Shown here: positions 33,511-46,399 of the stretch, in pieces
Layout of the letters: every line of letters starts with the position of its first letter
Numbering within the stretch: the stretch's first letter is position 1
From: Polytrichum commune
Lineage: Eukaryota; Streptophyta; Polytrichopsida; Polytrichales; Polytrichaceae
DNA length: 64,000 nt
Assembly: GCA_950295325.1 (NCBI GenBank)
Contig: OX485806.1
Coordinates: 20,520,001 to 20,584,000 of the forward strand
Reading direction: 5' to 3'
The notes under the pieces: model-generated
Seen by the model: only the letters and a program-made list of their open reading frames with translations
What the model was told of the DNA's origin: nothing
The model's database searches: none
Made by a program: the position numbers and the translations under genes

Positions 33511-35340
33511 CTACAAGGTTTCCATTTCCACTTCCGCATGGTGGGATAAAGGTCTCATATGTGTAGATGTTTTGGCATAGATTGTATCCTGGTGGTTGGG
33601 GGGAGGGTATAGAACTCGGTTAGCATGTGATGGGTTTAAGATGTTTCAAGGGACTTTGATCATTTGTCTAATATGTTGAGTTTGTATAGTTTAATGGTTA
33701 GTGTGGAATTGTGTGTGGGTACATGTAGGTTGAAGGTGTAGTGTGTGGGTGGGGAGTCTTGGCTATGTATGCCTATGATTATTGTTACCGAGGTTTATGG
33801 TTGATTGTAGTAGGAGGGCCATTGGGGTGTGGATGGGTATCGAACGGTGTTTGGTGGAATGATGGCTATGGTAGGAATGTCTTGGTGTTTTGCTAGGCCT
33901 AGTTGTTGGGGGTCCAATCTTTATGGTTAAGGATCGTGACAATGGTATTGCATGGTTTTCTTTAGCTACCTTTCTAGCCCATTGTATGGGTTATGTTGTT
34001 GTGTGATGGTATGTTGGGTGTGCATAGTCTACACCATTCCATTGTAAGGATAGTGCACTGCCTTTTGAGCCGAAGATGAAATCTCTAGTGTGTAGTGAGT
34101 TGTGTCTCTTGAGTGGAAGTGGGCATGTGAGAGATGACGAGTAGTATGAGTGGGTGAGTCGGAAGGCGGTAATTAGGACGGTTATGAATCTAGTGGTCGA
34201 GAGGTGTATGCTTTGGTGTTTAATAGGCAGGGTGCTTTTAGGTTTTTTCCTTGGTAGTATAGTGACATATCTATTGAGGAGCCATCCGATTTCAGTGATA
34301 AGGTTGTAAGGTGGTTGTATATGTGGAGGAGGTTGTAACGTGTCCAATAATCGGTTGGTTTGGTTTTCAATGTGGCATTCTCATAGCCATTTGAGTCATT
34401 CCAAGGTGATTGTATATGTGTATGCTTTGGTGTGGTTGAATATCAATGCTTATTCTTGTTGTATTCGTATTATGGGTTATGAGGTTATTGTATCTTTGTT
34501 TGGATTATATTCTAGTATAACAAGGGTGAGATGTGGGACTTTAATTGGAGATCGGATGAAGCATGAGTCTTTTGTTTATGAGATGTGAAAATTGTTGGGG
34601 TATTGGTGCAGTTGTCATTGTTGGACTTGTTCTTGAGGAAGTGTTGGCTAGTGATAGGTTGTGTTCATAGGTTAGGTTATTTGTGTTTAGGATGTGTTGT
34701 CCATTGGACCTTTTTTCGTGGGTCCATCAAGGGTAAGCTATTGGTGCATGAAATGTCGGTGTATTGATTGGGCTCCCCATTAATCTTTTCTTTTCCTTAA
34801 GTGGATGAGGGTATTGTCTGTTTTCTTGGTAATTGGTTGGATGGTTAGGTGAGGTTTGTTCGTGTGAGGTTAGTTTTGGAGGGTGATAATTTTCCTATGT
34901 TGAGTGGGGATTATAGTGTTGGCTTGTTGGAGGGCCTCTTTGATTGTTTTGGGTAGTGCTTTGTATTTTTGTTGAAATTCTTCCTTGGATAAGATTGAGG
35001 TGTGGTCGTGATTCTGGATTTGGTGGATGATAATTATGTTGTGTTGGTAGAGTTTATTGAGGTACTTTATAATTTTTTGTTTTTCTTCTCTAGGGAGGGG
35101 GGCAAGGTTTGGGTTAGACCACCATTGTATTTTGAGCAAGGTTTATTTAATAAGAAAGTCAATGTGGACTTGAAATTCTCTTTCGAGGGAGAAGAGGGTT
35201 TTGGTTATAGGGGAGCTAGAACATGCATGGTGTGTGAGTTTTGATAGGTTGAGGGAACCATTGTCTTTGATGTTGAAATATAATATCCACATGGACGTTG
35301 AGACAAGTTCCAAGCATTGCGATTGTACCATGTGGCATAA
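33511..35340 (-). pseudogene. G/T-skewed island, possible LINE remnant
   Basis: For about 1.7 kb the plus strand is strongly G+T rich, so the minus strand is A/C rich as in the sense strand of many LINEs. The best-preserved minus-strand frame (35331-34870, one stop at 35143) contains W-W-S-N-P-N-L, then a Lys-rich stretch and I-L-S-K-E-E-F-x-x-K-Y. That order resembles the segment downstream of the LINE reverse transcriptase domain. Other frames (33991-34347) are low-complexity. There is no catalytic YADD motif, so the assignment is tentative. Confidence 0.3.
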
Positions 35341-36289
35341 TTTTTTTTTAAAAATTATTCATCTAAAGATGAAGCATGAAGCACATTGTACAATTGCACA
35401 ATAATTGGAGCTTGTACCACGACATGAACTACTTAGCTCAAATAATGCACTGCATCATATCACAAACCTAGATTTTCATTGCTTGATTTTTAGAATGTTG
35501 ACAATGTCATTTGTTTGCTTAATATCTCTTTAAGGGCATCTTCATTGCCAATACCACCATTTTCTTCAATTTCCACTCCAAAGGATAGATGGAGGAGCAA
35601 TATTAAAAATACAATGACGGAGGCACCACCACTATGATTTCAATTGAAATCCTACATGGAATAATTAAGCCCGTATGCGTGAGATGCTAATAATACATGT
35701 GCATTTCATACATGAAAAAACCATGTTAAAGTCACTTTAAAAGATGAAATCTTATGAAAGGAGCATTTTCCAACATTGGAAGAGCATTTCATATGGTAGG
35801 CCAACCCCTACTATATTGATACATCAAAATAGGTTGCCTTCTCCATCTAGTCCCTCTAAATTTACATTTACCATTGTGGAGGTGGATGTTCACAACATGT
35901 ACCGAGGGCTAGGGACGAACTAGGGAAGCAAAAAGGTGAAAACATTAATTAAAATTGTAGAGTTCAATAATTGATCTTTTAAGAAATATTAACCCCTATG
36001 TTGGGAAAAGAAAGAGTGAACTAGTCTAGTGAACTTAATTTGGGATGAATCAACAACCAACATAATGGTGCATGTTTTATTATTACCACCTTGGTAAGAA
36101 TAAGGAGATTGAATCAATTGTGGAGGGAGATGTGGTGGATGTGGTGGTGATAGTTATGATCCACTACCTCTAAAGTAGTATTGGAGGGAGGTGCAGTGGG
36201 AACAATAGAAATGATATACCATAATATTTGAAGAAGACTAGATGTATAAGGCATCTCGGTGACATTCGGTTACCATTCGTAATTGGATC
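35341..36289. other. Intergenic, no gene seen
   Basis: No supported feature. Confidence 0.55.
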
Positions 36290-36580
36290 CCTATATTTGA
36301 TTGGTATGTGATTTGGTGAAGATCAAACAACAAACACCAAAATGACACATGTTTAAAAGAATTTGGACTACTTCAAAATTTATTAACTACTGCACACTCA
36401 ACAGTGAACACAATTGGAAAGACCTATGATGTATTCACTTAAGAAATCAACAGAGATGCACTTCCAATAACAATAACTAAGTAAAGGTAGATAATAATTT
36501 CAATCTAATTTTTGTTGATATTTCTTTTAGAATTGCTAATGCAACACAAATTTTGTGTATATCTTATCGGTAGAAGTGGG
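36290..36580 (-). repeat. Dispersed repeat family B, copy 3
   Basis: Matches 18880-19160 block by block ('caaacaccaaaatgacacatgtttaaaag', 'acacaattggaaagacctatg', 'gcacttccaataacaataactaa'). Confidence 0.65.
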
Positions 36581-36617
36581 AGAACATGAAAATCAAACCA
36601 AAAAACACCCACATATC

Positions 36618-36885
36618 TTAACCCTTAAATGGTCATGCGACCTAAAATGGACCGCCACCTAATATTTTGATGGGGTTTGCAACCCACTAGGTGGCAGTCT
36701 ACGTGGATGGAAGGCATCTACTCATATAGGATGGTGCCCACTACTATGTGGGCCAAAATAACATATAAAAACCTCATACTCCAAGGATGTAGGATTTGTG
36801 GTTAGTTTGGAAGTGTTTGTTTTGGGATGTGGTCCCATGAGCTGTTCGAATGTTAGGAGCCAATATCTTTCACAAATGATGCTCA
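36618..36885 (+). repeat. Dispersed repeat family C, copy 1
   Basis: Matches 39541-39795 over its length: 'cacctaatattttgatggggt', 'acccactaggtgg', 'atgtgggcc', 'ggagccaatatctttcaca'. Two copies only are seen in the window, and termini are not defined. Confidence 0.75.
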
Positions 36886-36966
36886 ATGATATCCCAAGAG
36901 AAAAATCAAAAGCTTGTCATAGATAAGTTTTTGAAGAATGCCAACAAAGGCTAGTTTGTTATTTAG

Positions 36967-37110
36967 ACCTTAGGGGGGGCTCATGCTATTTGCCTAATGA
37001 GAGTAATCTCTATCCTGTCATCCCAAATAATGAGACTAATTTCATTCATAACATTCAATATTTCATTCATTAAAGAAATCCCTTAGGGAAGGAAATCCTT
37101 ATTGGTTCAC
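36967..37110 (-). repeat. Dispersed repeat family D, copy 1
   Basis: Inverted match to about 43040-43190: 'tatttgcctaatgagagtaatctctatcctgtcatcccaaata' here, its inverse there. Confidence 0.7.
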
Positions 37111-38510
37111 ACGTGAATCATTTGTGATGCAATTTTTACACTACAACTCATCAATAAATGTATACCAAAAGCAATTTTCATTGCTATGTTTTTGTGTATT
37201 TTGAAGAATGCCTCAATTACTTCTAGTCCTACTTTCAAAGTTTCAAAGTTAAGATAAACACACCGTTATGGATAATAAAGGCTCTAGGATTTATCACTGA
37301 CATACTATCCCATCGAAAGGCTTGAATTTTGATCTTATGTAATTATATGGCCCTCAAAATGTAGGCCAAAAAATGATATCACATGCCTATGCAACATTTT
37401 ACAATAGGTGCCCCCCCCCCCGCGGTGCGTGCAGTGCCTTAAACCTCTAGAGGCTTCCAAGTTCAACTAGTTTGCAAATGTTGGAGAGGATCAACATGCA
37501 CATGTTGTTTGTTTCAAGCACTTAGCAACATCTTAGGCCAACAAGTATTGCACCAACCGTCTTAAATATCAATGTGGACCGAAATTGCACCAGTTTGCAC
37601 ACATATAAGACTATCAACATTGAAACATCCTACACTTCAGGTGCCTAATGTAATTATACACCCAAGAATATTAGACCAACAAACTTAAACAAGAGGATAC
37701 ATCCCTAATGAACATTGTTGTGGAAAAGAATTAGAGTTTTTTCTAGTTGCCGCCCCCCCCCCCCGGATGAAGGCCATGTTCAAATGTCAAATTGACTTAG
37801 CAAATGTGGTCTGATTGACTTCAAATTTTCACAACAAGAATATATGGTAGTCTAGTACACATTTGTACAATTGGAGTTTAGGAACACAAATTCTATTTTT
37901 TCTACATAACATAAATTTTGAGCACTGGTGCTAGAAACGCCCAAAAAGGGGATGTGAAGGCTTGAGCGTTTAGGGGTTAACAAGACCACTCATGCAATCA
38001 CACATATATTTACAAAGAGGTGGGGAGGGGACCTTGGCGCCTTCGAGCACCACCAATGAGTTCCACTCCAAAACTTGATATATGGTACTCAAATTTCTTA
38101 AACTCCATTACTCTCAAAAGGTGGTGCCATTAATTGCCACTACATGAATAAAGAAGCTACAAGGTACAAGTTGAGAAAGCAAGAGGATGGCAACCATAGG
38201 GGTGAAGAATGGAGGAGAAAGTGGGAACACCACTCACCCCACTTAACTAAACCCTAGGTGATGTGAGCCCTTGGATGGGAGGACGTGCTCCAACCATGGC
38301 GCACATTGGAGCTCACTAGCTATTTCCAATGATGTAGCTAAGAAGGAGGTTCCTATTGTAAGGGAAATCCACTCCACCCATGTGAAGCTAGTTGGTGCCA
38401 CCTCTTACCCACAAAATTGGAGGTGGCACCTTAGAAGACAAAAATCTATTTTTTTAACATGTGTGTGTTAATCAATTCACTTCACGGTAGCAAAGTGGCT
38501 ACTGGCAACC
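37111..38510. other. Intergenic with homopolymer runs and one hairpin
   Basis: Poly-C runs at 37412-37421 and 37753-37764 may be length-variable or assembly-sensitive. A perfect 11-bp stem, 'ggtgccacctc' (38394-38404) with 'gaggtggcacc' (38420-38430), encloses a 15-base loop. The stretch 38020-38440 has protein-like composition in short frames but no family match. Confidence 0.45.
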
Positions 38511-38519
38511 CAAAAAAAA

Positions 38520-38915
38520 GGAATGGTTCACACGGGTCCCAAGTCACTTGAGGTCAATCTGTGCAATCTCAGAAGTTTAGAGTATGGAAGTTGGGACCAC
38601 TTCACATGGGGTCCCAAGTCCCAAGTCCCAAGTCCCAAGTCCCAAGTCCCAAGTATGACAGAAATACGTAGATGGTAACACTATTCGAAGGTGAGGCTTG
38701 GGACTTGTGTTTGAGAGTTGGGTCAAGCAGAAACCTACAATCAACTCTCAGCACTAGTCCCGTGAATTTCTTCATGTAAAATAATGAAGCTATGACTTTA
38801 ATGATGAATAACCATATTTTAGTGGTTTCTTGAGGCTCAAAAGTTGACTTTGCCTCCATGTCGAGACTTATAACATGAGTGGGACCTGGAACCCCATGTG
38901 AACCGGCCTTTAGAT
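38520..38915. mobile_element. TIR element with internal heptamer repeat
   Basis: 'aatggttcacacgggtccc' (38522-38540) is mirrored by 'gaaccccatgtgaaccggcc' (38890-38909). Inside, the 7-base word 'gtcccaa' is repeated about six times in a row at 38611-38654. The target duplication is not clear. Confidence 0.5.
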
Positions 38916-39395
38916 ATTTGTTGCCATGTTGAATTCCATGTGTAGTTTTCATCCGTGAAGAAATCCCATGGGTTGGAACGTGGGGCAAAGGGGGAGGGGA
39001 GGTGGATGGACCAAAGTTTCCTTTATTTTAATTTCTTTTCCTTTCACTACTTTGATCCAAATATGAAATTTCAATATATATATATGCTTTTTTAAATTGA
39101 AATCATATAATCACACATGATATATCATGCCTATAGAATATTAATTCAATCTGCACTACTAAATAACTCCTCCATTATCATTGGACCAGGATGGCATGGA
39201 TCGAGATAGTCATTCTACAAAAGTTCTTGTAATCTCAAAATATTTTCATGTCTACCTTGCGACTTTGAACTCATGCTACTTAGGGCAGGCTGCACATATT
39301 CTAATCCCCCAAAATGGGATTATGATTAGTGAACTGTATCATAAAACTAACTCTTCTTTGAGAACATGATATTTGTGTTCAAATATGAGGGGTTC
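38916..39395. other. Intergenic, no gene seen
   Basis: No supported feature; TA-rich tract near 39073-39086. Confidence 0.55.
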
Positions 39396-39509
39396 ATAAC
39401 GTTATTCAAATCCGTAACAGTGCTATGTGGGGTTCACATTATTTCAAAGAATATTTCATGAAATACTGTCAGCCCCACATAACATTGTTATGGATTTGAA
39501 TAATGTTAT
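39396..39509. repeat. Compact hairpin, arms about 37 bases
   Basis: 'ataacgttattcaaatccgt...tatgtgggg' (39396-39432) pairs with 'ccccacataaca...gatttgaataatgttat' (39473-39509) around a loop of about 40 bases. It could be a minimal foldback MITE or a small-RNA precursor. Confidence 0.6.
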
Positions 39510-39540
39510 GTTATCAACAAGGTTAGGGTCAACTTGGTCC

Positions 39541-39795
39541 CACCTTAACCCTTAACCACTCATCTAACCTACAATGGGTCGTCACCTAATATTATGATGG
39601 GATCTGCGACCCACTAGGTGGTAATTTACGTGAATAGAAGGTATCTACAGGTGTAGAGTGGTGCCCACCACCATGTGGGCCACAATAACATACAAAGGAT
39701 TTTTTATCAGGTTGGCATTTGCTTGGTTTGGGAGGTGCTCCCATGAGTTGCCTCTATGTAAGAGCGTAATTTAGGAGCCAATATCTTTCACATAT
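39541..39795 (+). repeat. Dispersed repeat family C, copy 2
   Basis: See the match to 36618-36885. This copy retains 'ggtgctcccatgagttgcc' where the other has 'ggtcccatgagctg'. Confidence 0.75.
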
Positions 39796-42247
39796 GAAAT
39801 GAAAATGCAACCCATTATATAATAGAACGTATATTTATCGATGAAGATGATATGATGCCGGAAATAATAGCAGAGGGACACTTGTCTAGAGGCACCCACT
39901 TTAGATGAATTAACCACACACATCTCGGGCCCATTTTTTTCCTAGACGACCTTCACCTCGGTAATGATGGTGGGGCCCATCCCAAATTTCGTTTTCCAAC
40001 ACCTACCATTGGGGGTGCAACAACAGGAAAATTGTTTCTACATATTCATTGTTGACTCGTACTAAATTGTTCTATGCAGACTAATCCAAAGTTTCTGAGT
40101 CCGATTTAAGCATCGGTTTTGCTTGAATTCTTAATTAGTCCCTGAAATCTACATAACATTCAATGATTTCACCCTTCCACATGGTAATTAAGGTAGATGT
40201 TGTGAACATGTACCCGTCTAGTAGATAATAATACCCAAAGTCAATCACCCACATTATCACGGGTATTCGGTTTAAACCAAAGAGGTGGCCTTCATTGATT
40301 CACTTTGTTATTGACTAGCAGTATGTAGTTGAAGTGCATGCTATTGAAGGTGACGCTGACGGACCAACGGGACACTAACTTAAAGCCTAGTTACTTCTTG
40401 GCATCAATTACTCGGCTAGTCAAGAAATTCAAAGATAATTGAAGAGCCATGCGTAAGAAGGGCACGATAATGATGGAGTTAACTTATTGCCCGGATGGAG
40501 TCATTGGAGTTTTGAAGCAAAGAAGATACACGTGACAAAAGAAAAAGGGGAGATCATGGTGATGGCTTTCAATGACAAAGTTAGGATAGAGCAATGTATG
40601 GAGCAAAATAATGAGACCCTTTCATCATACGATATGGGTCAACTTTCTTCATCGAACCCTTTCAATTGGGTAGGGTGAGATTTGTTGGAGGCTTTCCGAC
40701 TTATCAAGCATTTTTCTAAGAGCATGGTGTACACCCACTAAGTTACAAGGATATGAATCATGGGTAATTGATTTGTGTCACTGGATATTTGTCATACGTT
40801 GTTGGAAAATATGCGAGTTTATCACAATGGTAGAGTCGTGTTTTTGTTTTTTTGTTTTTTGTTGTTTTTCTCAAGTGACGCAGTATGATTGTCAATGATC
40901 TATATGCTAGTAGTGTCCCAAAAGTACAGGTTGTGTCTTCATTGAATGTGAATTTGTTTGAGGCTCTTGTGTAAATTTGAATTTGTGAGTGAACAACTAT
41001 AAGGTAGAAGTGCATGTCGCAAACACATTGAGTACTATGATGTCTTACCTAACCCAAACAAATCATCCACTATTTTATTTGGAGAACAATAACATTATGA
41101 GCACAAATGTATTCAGGTTACATGAATAAGAGAAATCTAGTTTCTATATAAAATTTTAAAGTCCCAAACCTTATTTTCCTCTTTCTAATTGCACAGCCCC
41201 CCCATCCTCCCTCAAAGTGGACAATGTTGATTGTTGACATAAGTGGTCTTACCACTAGTTCTCTTCCACTAGATGGCTATAAAATCTATGAATGCAAATG
41301 TCAAATCTACCTTTTTGTAGATTATAAAATTACATAGTGAAAGAGAGCTATATTGCTTATGATATTAAGTGTCACATACATTGTTTACATAGGGTCTAAA
41401 CTTGTTGCCTAGAGGCTTAGGAACTTCACGTCCGCAAATTGTTGACAAGACACTATTTGTCAATTCAGTATTGTTTGAGGTGAATGTTTCTAAGGGTATG
41501 ACATTTAGTGTAGCACCTAGGAGTATTTGAGATGATAGTTTTACATTTTAGTATGCAAGAGGAAGATATTATTGTGCATACGAATGCTCAGGGGGTCACT
41601 CCCTTGTATTTAGTGGGAACACGTGTGAACACAAGGTGTTTGTAAGGTGGGGGGAGGGGGGGGGGGGTTACTAGATTGGAGAAGGTATTTATTGTGGGCC
41701 CTACTATTATGTAATTTTCTAGCATTTGCTGATATTGAGGACCCTATGGGTAGGTTAACATGGTATTATTCTTCTTTTACATGGGAATATAGTAGTTATA
41801 AATTATAGTTTTTGTTGATGTCATGTAAAATTTAATGCTTACACGTATAAGATCATAATTCACACATCAACAGAACATGGACACAATATATAAGCTTCAT
41901 AGTATACACTCTACTCATTCAAAATATACACACATGGAAATGATGATGAAATGCTTGCGCTTAAAAACACATACACATGCTTTCAAAATTTGTGTTTGAA
42001 AACATAATTGCATACATACGTGTAGCATTAGAGCACAACCAACCAACACCAATCACAAAGTTTGTACTTTCGGTTTATACTTTCGGTTATGAAGCAATTT
42101 GGGATATTGTTCAAGTTCAAGTGGTTAAAACCAAACAATATGCAGGAACTTCAAAGAGATCACCATCTATCCAATTGGGAAAACAAATCCATCTTCAATG
42201 AACTGCACACATGATTGGCTCCAATGAAAGAAGAGAACCGACCGCTA
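39796..42247. other. Intergenic, no gene seen
   Basis: About 40350-40700 looks weakly coding (63-codon frame at 40487-40678, charged residues) but has stops in all frames and no family match. A poly-G run is at 41650-41668. A family F fragment lies near 41480-41640. Confidence 0.45.
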
Positions 42248-42455
42248 GTACAAATGAACCGGTTGAGTTTGAGAAATAATCGATTGAAGTTTAATAGATA
42301 ATTGTAGAATAACATAAACGTTATTTGGTATTTTGCATTTGGCAGCGTTGATGTTTTGGAACTACTGATTTTGTAGCGTTGAGTTTGAGAAATAACCAAT
42401 TGGACTTGGAAACACTAGGATTTCAACTAACTATGCCCAAAAACCTTGATCGGCT
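42248..42455 (+). repeat. Dispersed repeat family I, copy 2
   Basis: Contains 'gagtttgagaaataa' twice (42265 and 42379) and 'ttggacttggaaacactaggattt', matching 20524-20720. Confidence 0.6.
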
Positions 42456-43039
42456 CTCACGAAAACTTGTTCATTAAACTAGAGCATAGAAAAACTCCAA
42501 AACAGGTCCAAAGCAAAAAGTAGTTCCAAACCATAAAAACTCTAAAACATCAACGCTACCAAATACAAATTGCTACAGAGGGTAAGGCATGATGCTCATC
42601 AAGTACAAATTGTTCTTTTTATGGTAGTGAAGAAGTTATTTCCTTCCTTCCAGATGAGATGGAATGGGAACTTACTTCACACCACTCATACTAAATCACG
42701 GGTCGAAATATATGTATAGATCACGGAGTTACACATGTACTAAATCATGGAGTATAGTTTCAGGAGCTACAACTGTAATTGGTGCTACACATCCATGAGT
42801 ATAGATCTAGGAGCTACACATCCTCCTCACACAACAAGTTCCTAAACAATAAATTCTACAGTCCACAAGCTATCTTCAAAGTATTCCACAAGAAAAGAAA
42901 AAGGTACTCATAGCTTAACCATGCCACCACGCCACTTGCATAACCCCAATCTAAACACTCCACCATGTCACACTAAAAGCTTGTTAGCCACACAACACAT
43001 GAGAGAGACGGGGTGGAAATGAGCCCCCATTAGGATTTA
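42456..43039. other. Intergenic, no gene seen
   Basis: No supported feature. Confidence 0.55.
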
Positions 43040-43190
43040 TGGGAGGTCATTTCTCCTTCCTAAAGGGTTTCCTTCTAAGGATGAAATATTAAATGTTACG
43101 AATGAAATTAGTCTCACTATTTGGGATGACGGGATAGAGATCGTTCTCATTAGGCAAATTGCATAAGGCCTTCCTAAGGTGTGGGGCCCT
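43040..43190 (+). repeat. Dispersed repeat family D, copy 2
   Basis: Inverse of 36967-37110; contains 'gaatgaaattagtctcactatttgggatgacgggatagagat'. Confidence 0.7.
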
Positions 43191-43389
43191 AATATATGGT
43201 TATTTTAATCCCCCATCACATCGAACCCTCTGGTATGTTAGTTTCAAAATTTCTCTAACATGATGAATTTATTATACCATGGAGCTCAATACATGACTTG
43301 GTCTTTGTTAGAAGTACGTGTTTTATAATTTGTGAATTACAAGTTTAAAGTGGACACTATGTTTGTTCCCACATAGTTTTCTAAAATAC

Positions 43390-43585
43390 ATGAGTGTTCT
43401 CCCCGGGTACTAGTGCCAAGTGTCATGTATTTACACTTAAAGGTCAACTTGTTGACCCTATCATAACCTAGTTGTCAAGTTGATGATGTTCAGTGCAACC
43501 TACACTAGACCTCATAATAGGGTAAGTGACACTATTAGGTTGTGAAGATAAACATCATAAACAACGTAGTGGTAAGACCACACAA
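43390..43585. repeat. Family F fragment
   Basis: 'gccaagtgtcatgtatttacacttaa', 'tcataatagggtaagtgacactatta' and a terminal 'ggtaagaccac' relate it to 12277-12716 and 46400-46840. Confidence 0.5.
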
Positions 43586-45029
43586 TTCCCAGCAGTGATA
43601 TATACATGAGTATCAAAACTCGATTAAGTAGCAGTCATACTCCTCTCCCATGCCAAAAAAGCACAGTGAAAAGAAAGAAAGAAAGAAAGAAGGAAGGAAA
43701 GATCGATCCATGTTGTGACAAAAGTGAAGTCTTCCTTGGCCACATGACTTCCTCCGTATGCATCCAAGGCACCAACTTCTAACTTTTGGCATCTTCAAAT
43801 TTGAAACCTCAAATGACAATGTTTGTGATTGAAAATTTCCAACCAGATGAGACACTTCCCGATCGGAGCCAGCGGCCAAAATTGTCTGCAAGTCGGAAGG
43901 CAGTGAGACAAACTCGTTTCTTGACACACTTCGTTCGAGTTCAAGTTGATCTCAATAAATAGCTTGGTAAATCTATACAGGAGTAATGAAACGATTGTTA
44001 AATTTGGAAGCTTGGATCATATATCTGAAGGAACAACACACCTGACATTCAATGTTGCATTGAATGGCTAAGAATGAGGTCATTAAGTTCTCAAGTTCTT
44101 AAGTTCTTCATGCAACTTGAAGGTTGTGACATACTACAAGATGTGCATGGCGCATATGGTGTGTGTAAGGAACGTACGCGGTCTTATTGTTTGCACTTCC
44201 CAGTTCACATACATTAAATTTGGCCATTTCTGCAATGTTAGATCAACTCCCCCGCCTTCATTTACCCTACTTAATTACTGCCCAAACCAAAGTAATAGAC
44301 ACACACACACACACACACTTCTTTTTTCTTCTTCCAAAAACAACAACAGCAACAACCATGTCCAGGGAAATTTTTGGGCATAATCGGTCAACATCCTTAG
44401 TGCCTCCAAGTCCAACCAGTTCCATGTTGGAATACTTCGGTTCTTCTTTACTAATGTGAGGTATATTGCATGTATTCCTCTAAAACGATCGGTAGTTCTC
44501 CTAAACTCTTGAACTTCAACCGGTTGTTTGTCAAACTGGTTCAACTGCTTCATCTGCAACTACTGGTCAGTGGTTCCCATTCATTGAACAACGGCAGCAT
44601 CTGGGTGAGGCAAAATAGAACCGTTGAATTAAACGTCCGAAATGCTCACAATCATGGTCGGAAATGAAGCCGATGATGCATGGTAATAAAGAGCCCAAGC
44701 ATACAAGCTTGATGATCATACCCAACCAACTCTGGAGTCGCTGGAATAACTTTGTACCAAGTTTGAGGTTATGACCTGACCCGGTTCTCATAATGGCTGT
44801 GATGATGGAACTGATAGGAATGCATGGACGGAATTATTAGGGTTTGGTTTTTGTTTTTGTTTTTGTCGCACAAATTGAAATCTCAATTGCAAGAAGGAAG
44901 CGTGGATGGAATTAGTACGACTTTCTTTGCAGCAGGCGTCCGTGCTTTGACGAGTCCTCATCACAAGCTTCGACAAGCCCTTGTCTCCTGCACAGATCTT
45001 GGTTTGGTGGTTGATTTGAGAGTTAACCC
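43586..45029. other. Intergenic, no gene seen
   Basis: Holds a family G fragment (43735-43880), an inverted family I fragment (44458-44555), a GAAA microsatellite (43669-43690), an AC microsatellite (44300-44318) and a GTTTTT repeat (about 44845-44863). Overlapping open frames on both strands have no recognisable domain. Confidence 0.5.
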
Positions 45030-45350
45030 TAAGATAGATGGGTCTTAAATTGGTTATCCTTTTTCCAACTAGCCCACTTCTCCTAGGATATGAAACGTGT
45101 GATTGGTGCAAGATGGTTAGCACAATCCACACCGAGGCCGTAGCCACTTTCCTCGTAAATTTTGGAGCTTATATGCATACCGTATTGATTATCGTAATGA
45201 AGGTTTTGTGCTTGTTAAATGGTTGTACACGACCTCTTGATTATGTTGACTGTTGAACTTAGAATAATTATCGTATCTCATAGTCCATTTAAAAAAAAAA
45301 TCACGTGTCTTTTTGATATCTATTCTTGGAGCCACACCTTGTTATTTACA
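45030..45350 (+). mobile_element. Family A MITE, 3' truncated
   Basis: Starts 'taagatagatgggtctta' and carries 'ccaactagcccacttctcctaggatatgaaac', 'gatggttagca' and 'gaggccgtagccactttcctcgtaa'. It ends after 'attcttggagccacacct' without the terminal repeat. Confidence 0.8.
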
Positions 45351-46399
45351 ACTTGTTTGAAAGTGTGTTGTTCCGTACCATTGTTTGTGGATAGCGTGTC
45401 GAAAGGACTCAAACCATGTTGAATGGCTCATGCACATCTCAGTTTGCCATTAATAAATTGCGGTAAGATTCTAATAATGAAAAACCATGTGGACAACTTG
45501 CCTATCTCTCGTGTTTCTCATGTAGACAAGTCTAATTGGTCATTTCCAAGAGGTTTGACCTATTCTAATGTGCAAGAAATACAAAGAAACCCAATTCAAT
45601 TTAACAAATTTTGTACAAATCTATTGTCATAAGCATGAGCTCAGGATGACTACATCTCAATTTGGGACGAATTTTGAAGGAGAAGGTATGTGACCTTGTT
45701 ATTATATAAGTGTGTACAAAGTGGTTAGTATAAGCATTGACTTTTGGACTATCTCAACCAATGAGCCATTGTATTGATCTTCAGAGTAGTACTAGATATG
45801 TTAGTTTCAAAAAATTATTGAACTATTTTACACCCAAAAGTAGGTGTCTTAATAAGACATGTCTACTTCAATACAATCCCCCATTGTTCAAAATACATTG
45901 GTTCATGAGATTGATCAAAAGTTGTCCACTTTACCGTGCTTGCATCCAAGAGCAACTCCTACCTTAATATAATCATCTAATTTAGAGAAAGAGATATGGA
46001 TAGTGGTAGAATTACTAGCGTCTTGAGTTTGCAGCCTTGATGAACAACATTACGATTCTAATGAGAAAACAATTAGGCACCCAACTTTTAGAACCGTTGA
46101 TAAATATAATGGGAGTTGTTATTAATTTCCGATTTTTTTACTCGCCCAACTTCACGACATGTGGCTCAAATGCATAGAGTCAGGCCCGATCACATCAAAC
46201 TTTCTATTATTTTAAGAAATAGATGTTGACCCACCATTTTTCACATTATTATAGTTGGAGATGTCAACGGATGGTGGCAAATGTTTTGGCAAATACATAA
46301 AATTTTCTTCAAATATCCACATTATTTCATAACCCCTATTTAGAAACCCCATAGTCCCATGCGACTCCTTAAATTACAAGAGAGTTGCCCCGTGAGATA
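45351..46399. other. Intergenic, no gene seen
   Basis: No supported feature. Confidence 0.55.

Noticed and set aside
37412-41668. Poly-C and poly-G runs as regulatory or quadruplex signals
   Set aside because: Single homopolymers of 10-19 bases are common slippage products and may be sequencing-sensitive; no gene is near.
44117-45147. Cluster of overlapping open frames of 65-119 codons
   Set aside because: They overlap on both strands, run into repeat families A and I, and have no recognisable domain.
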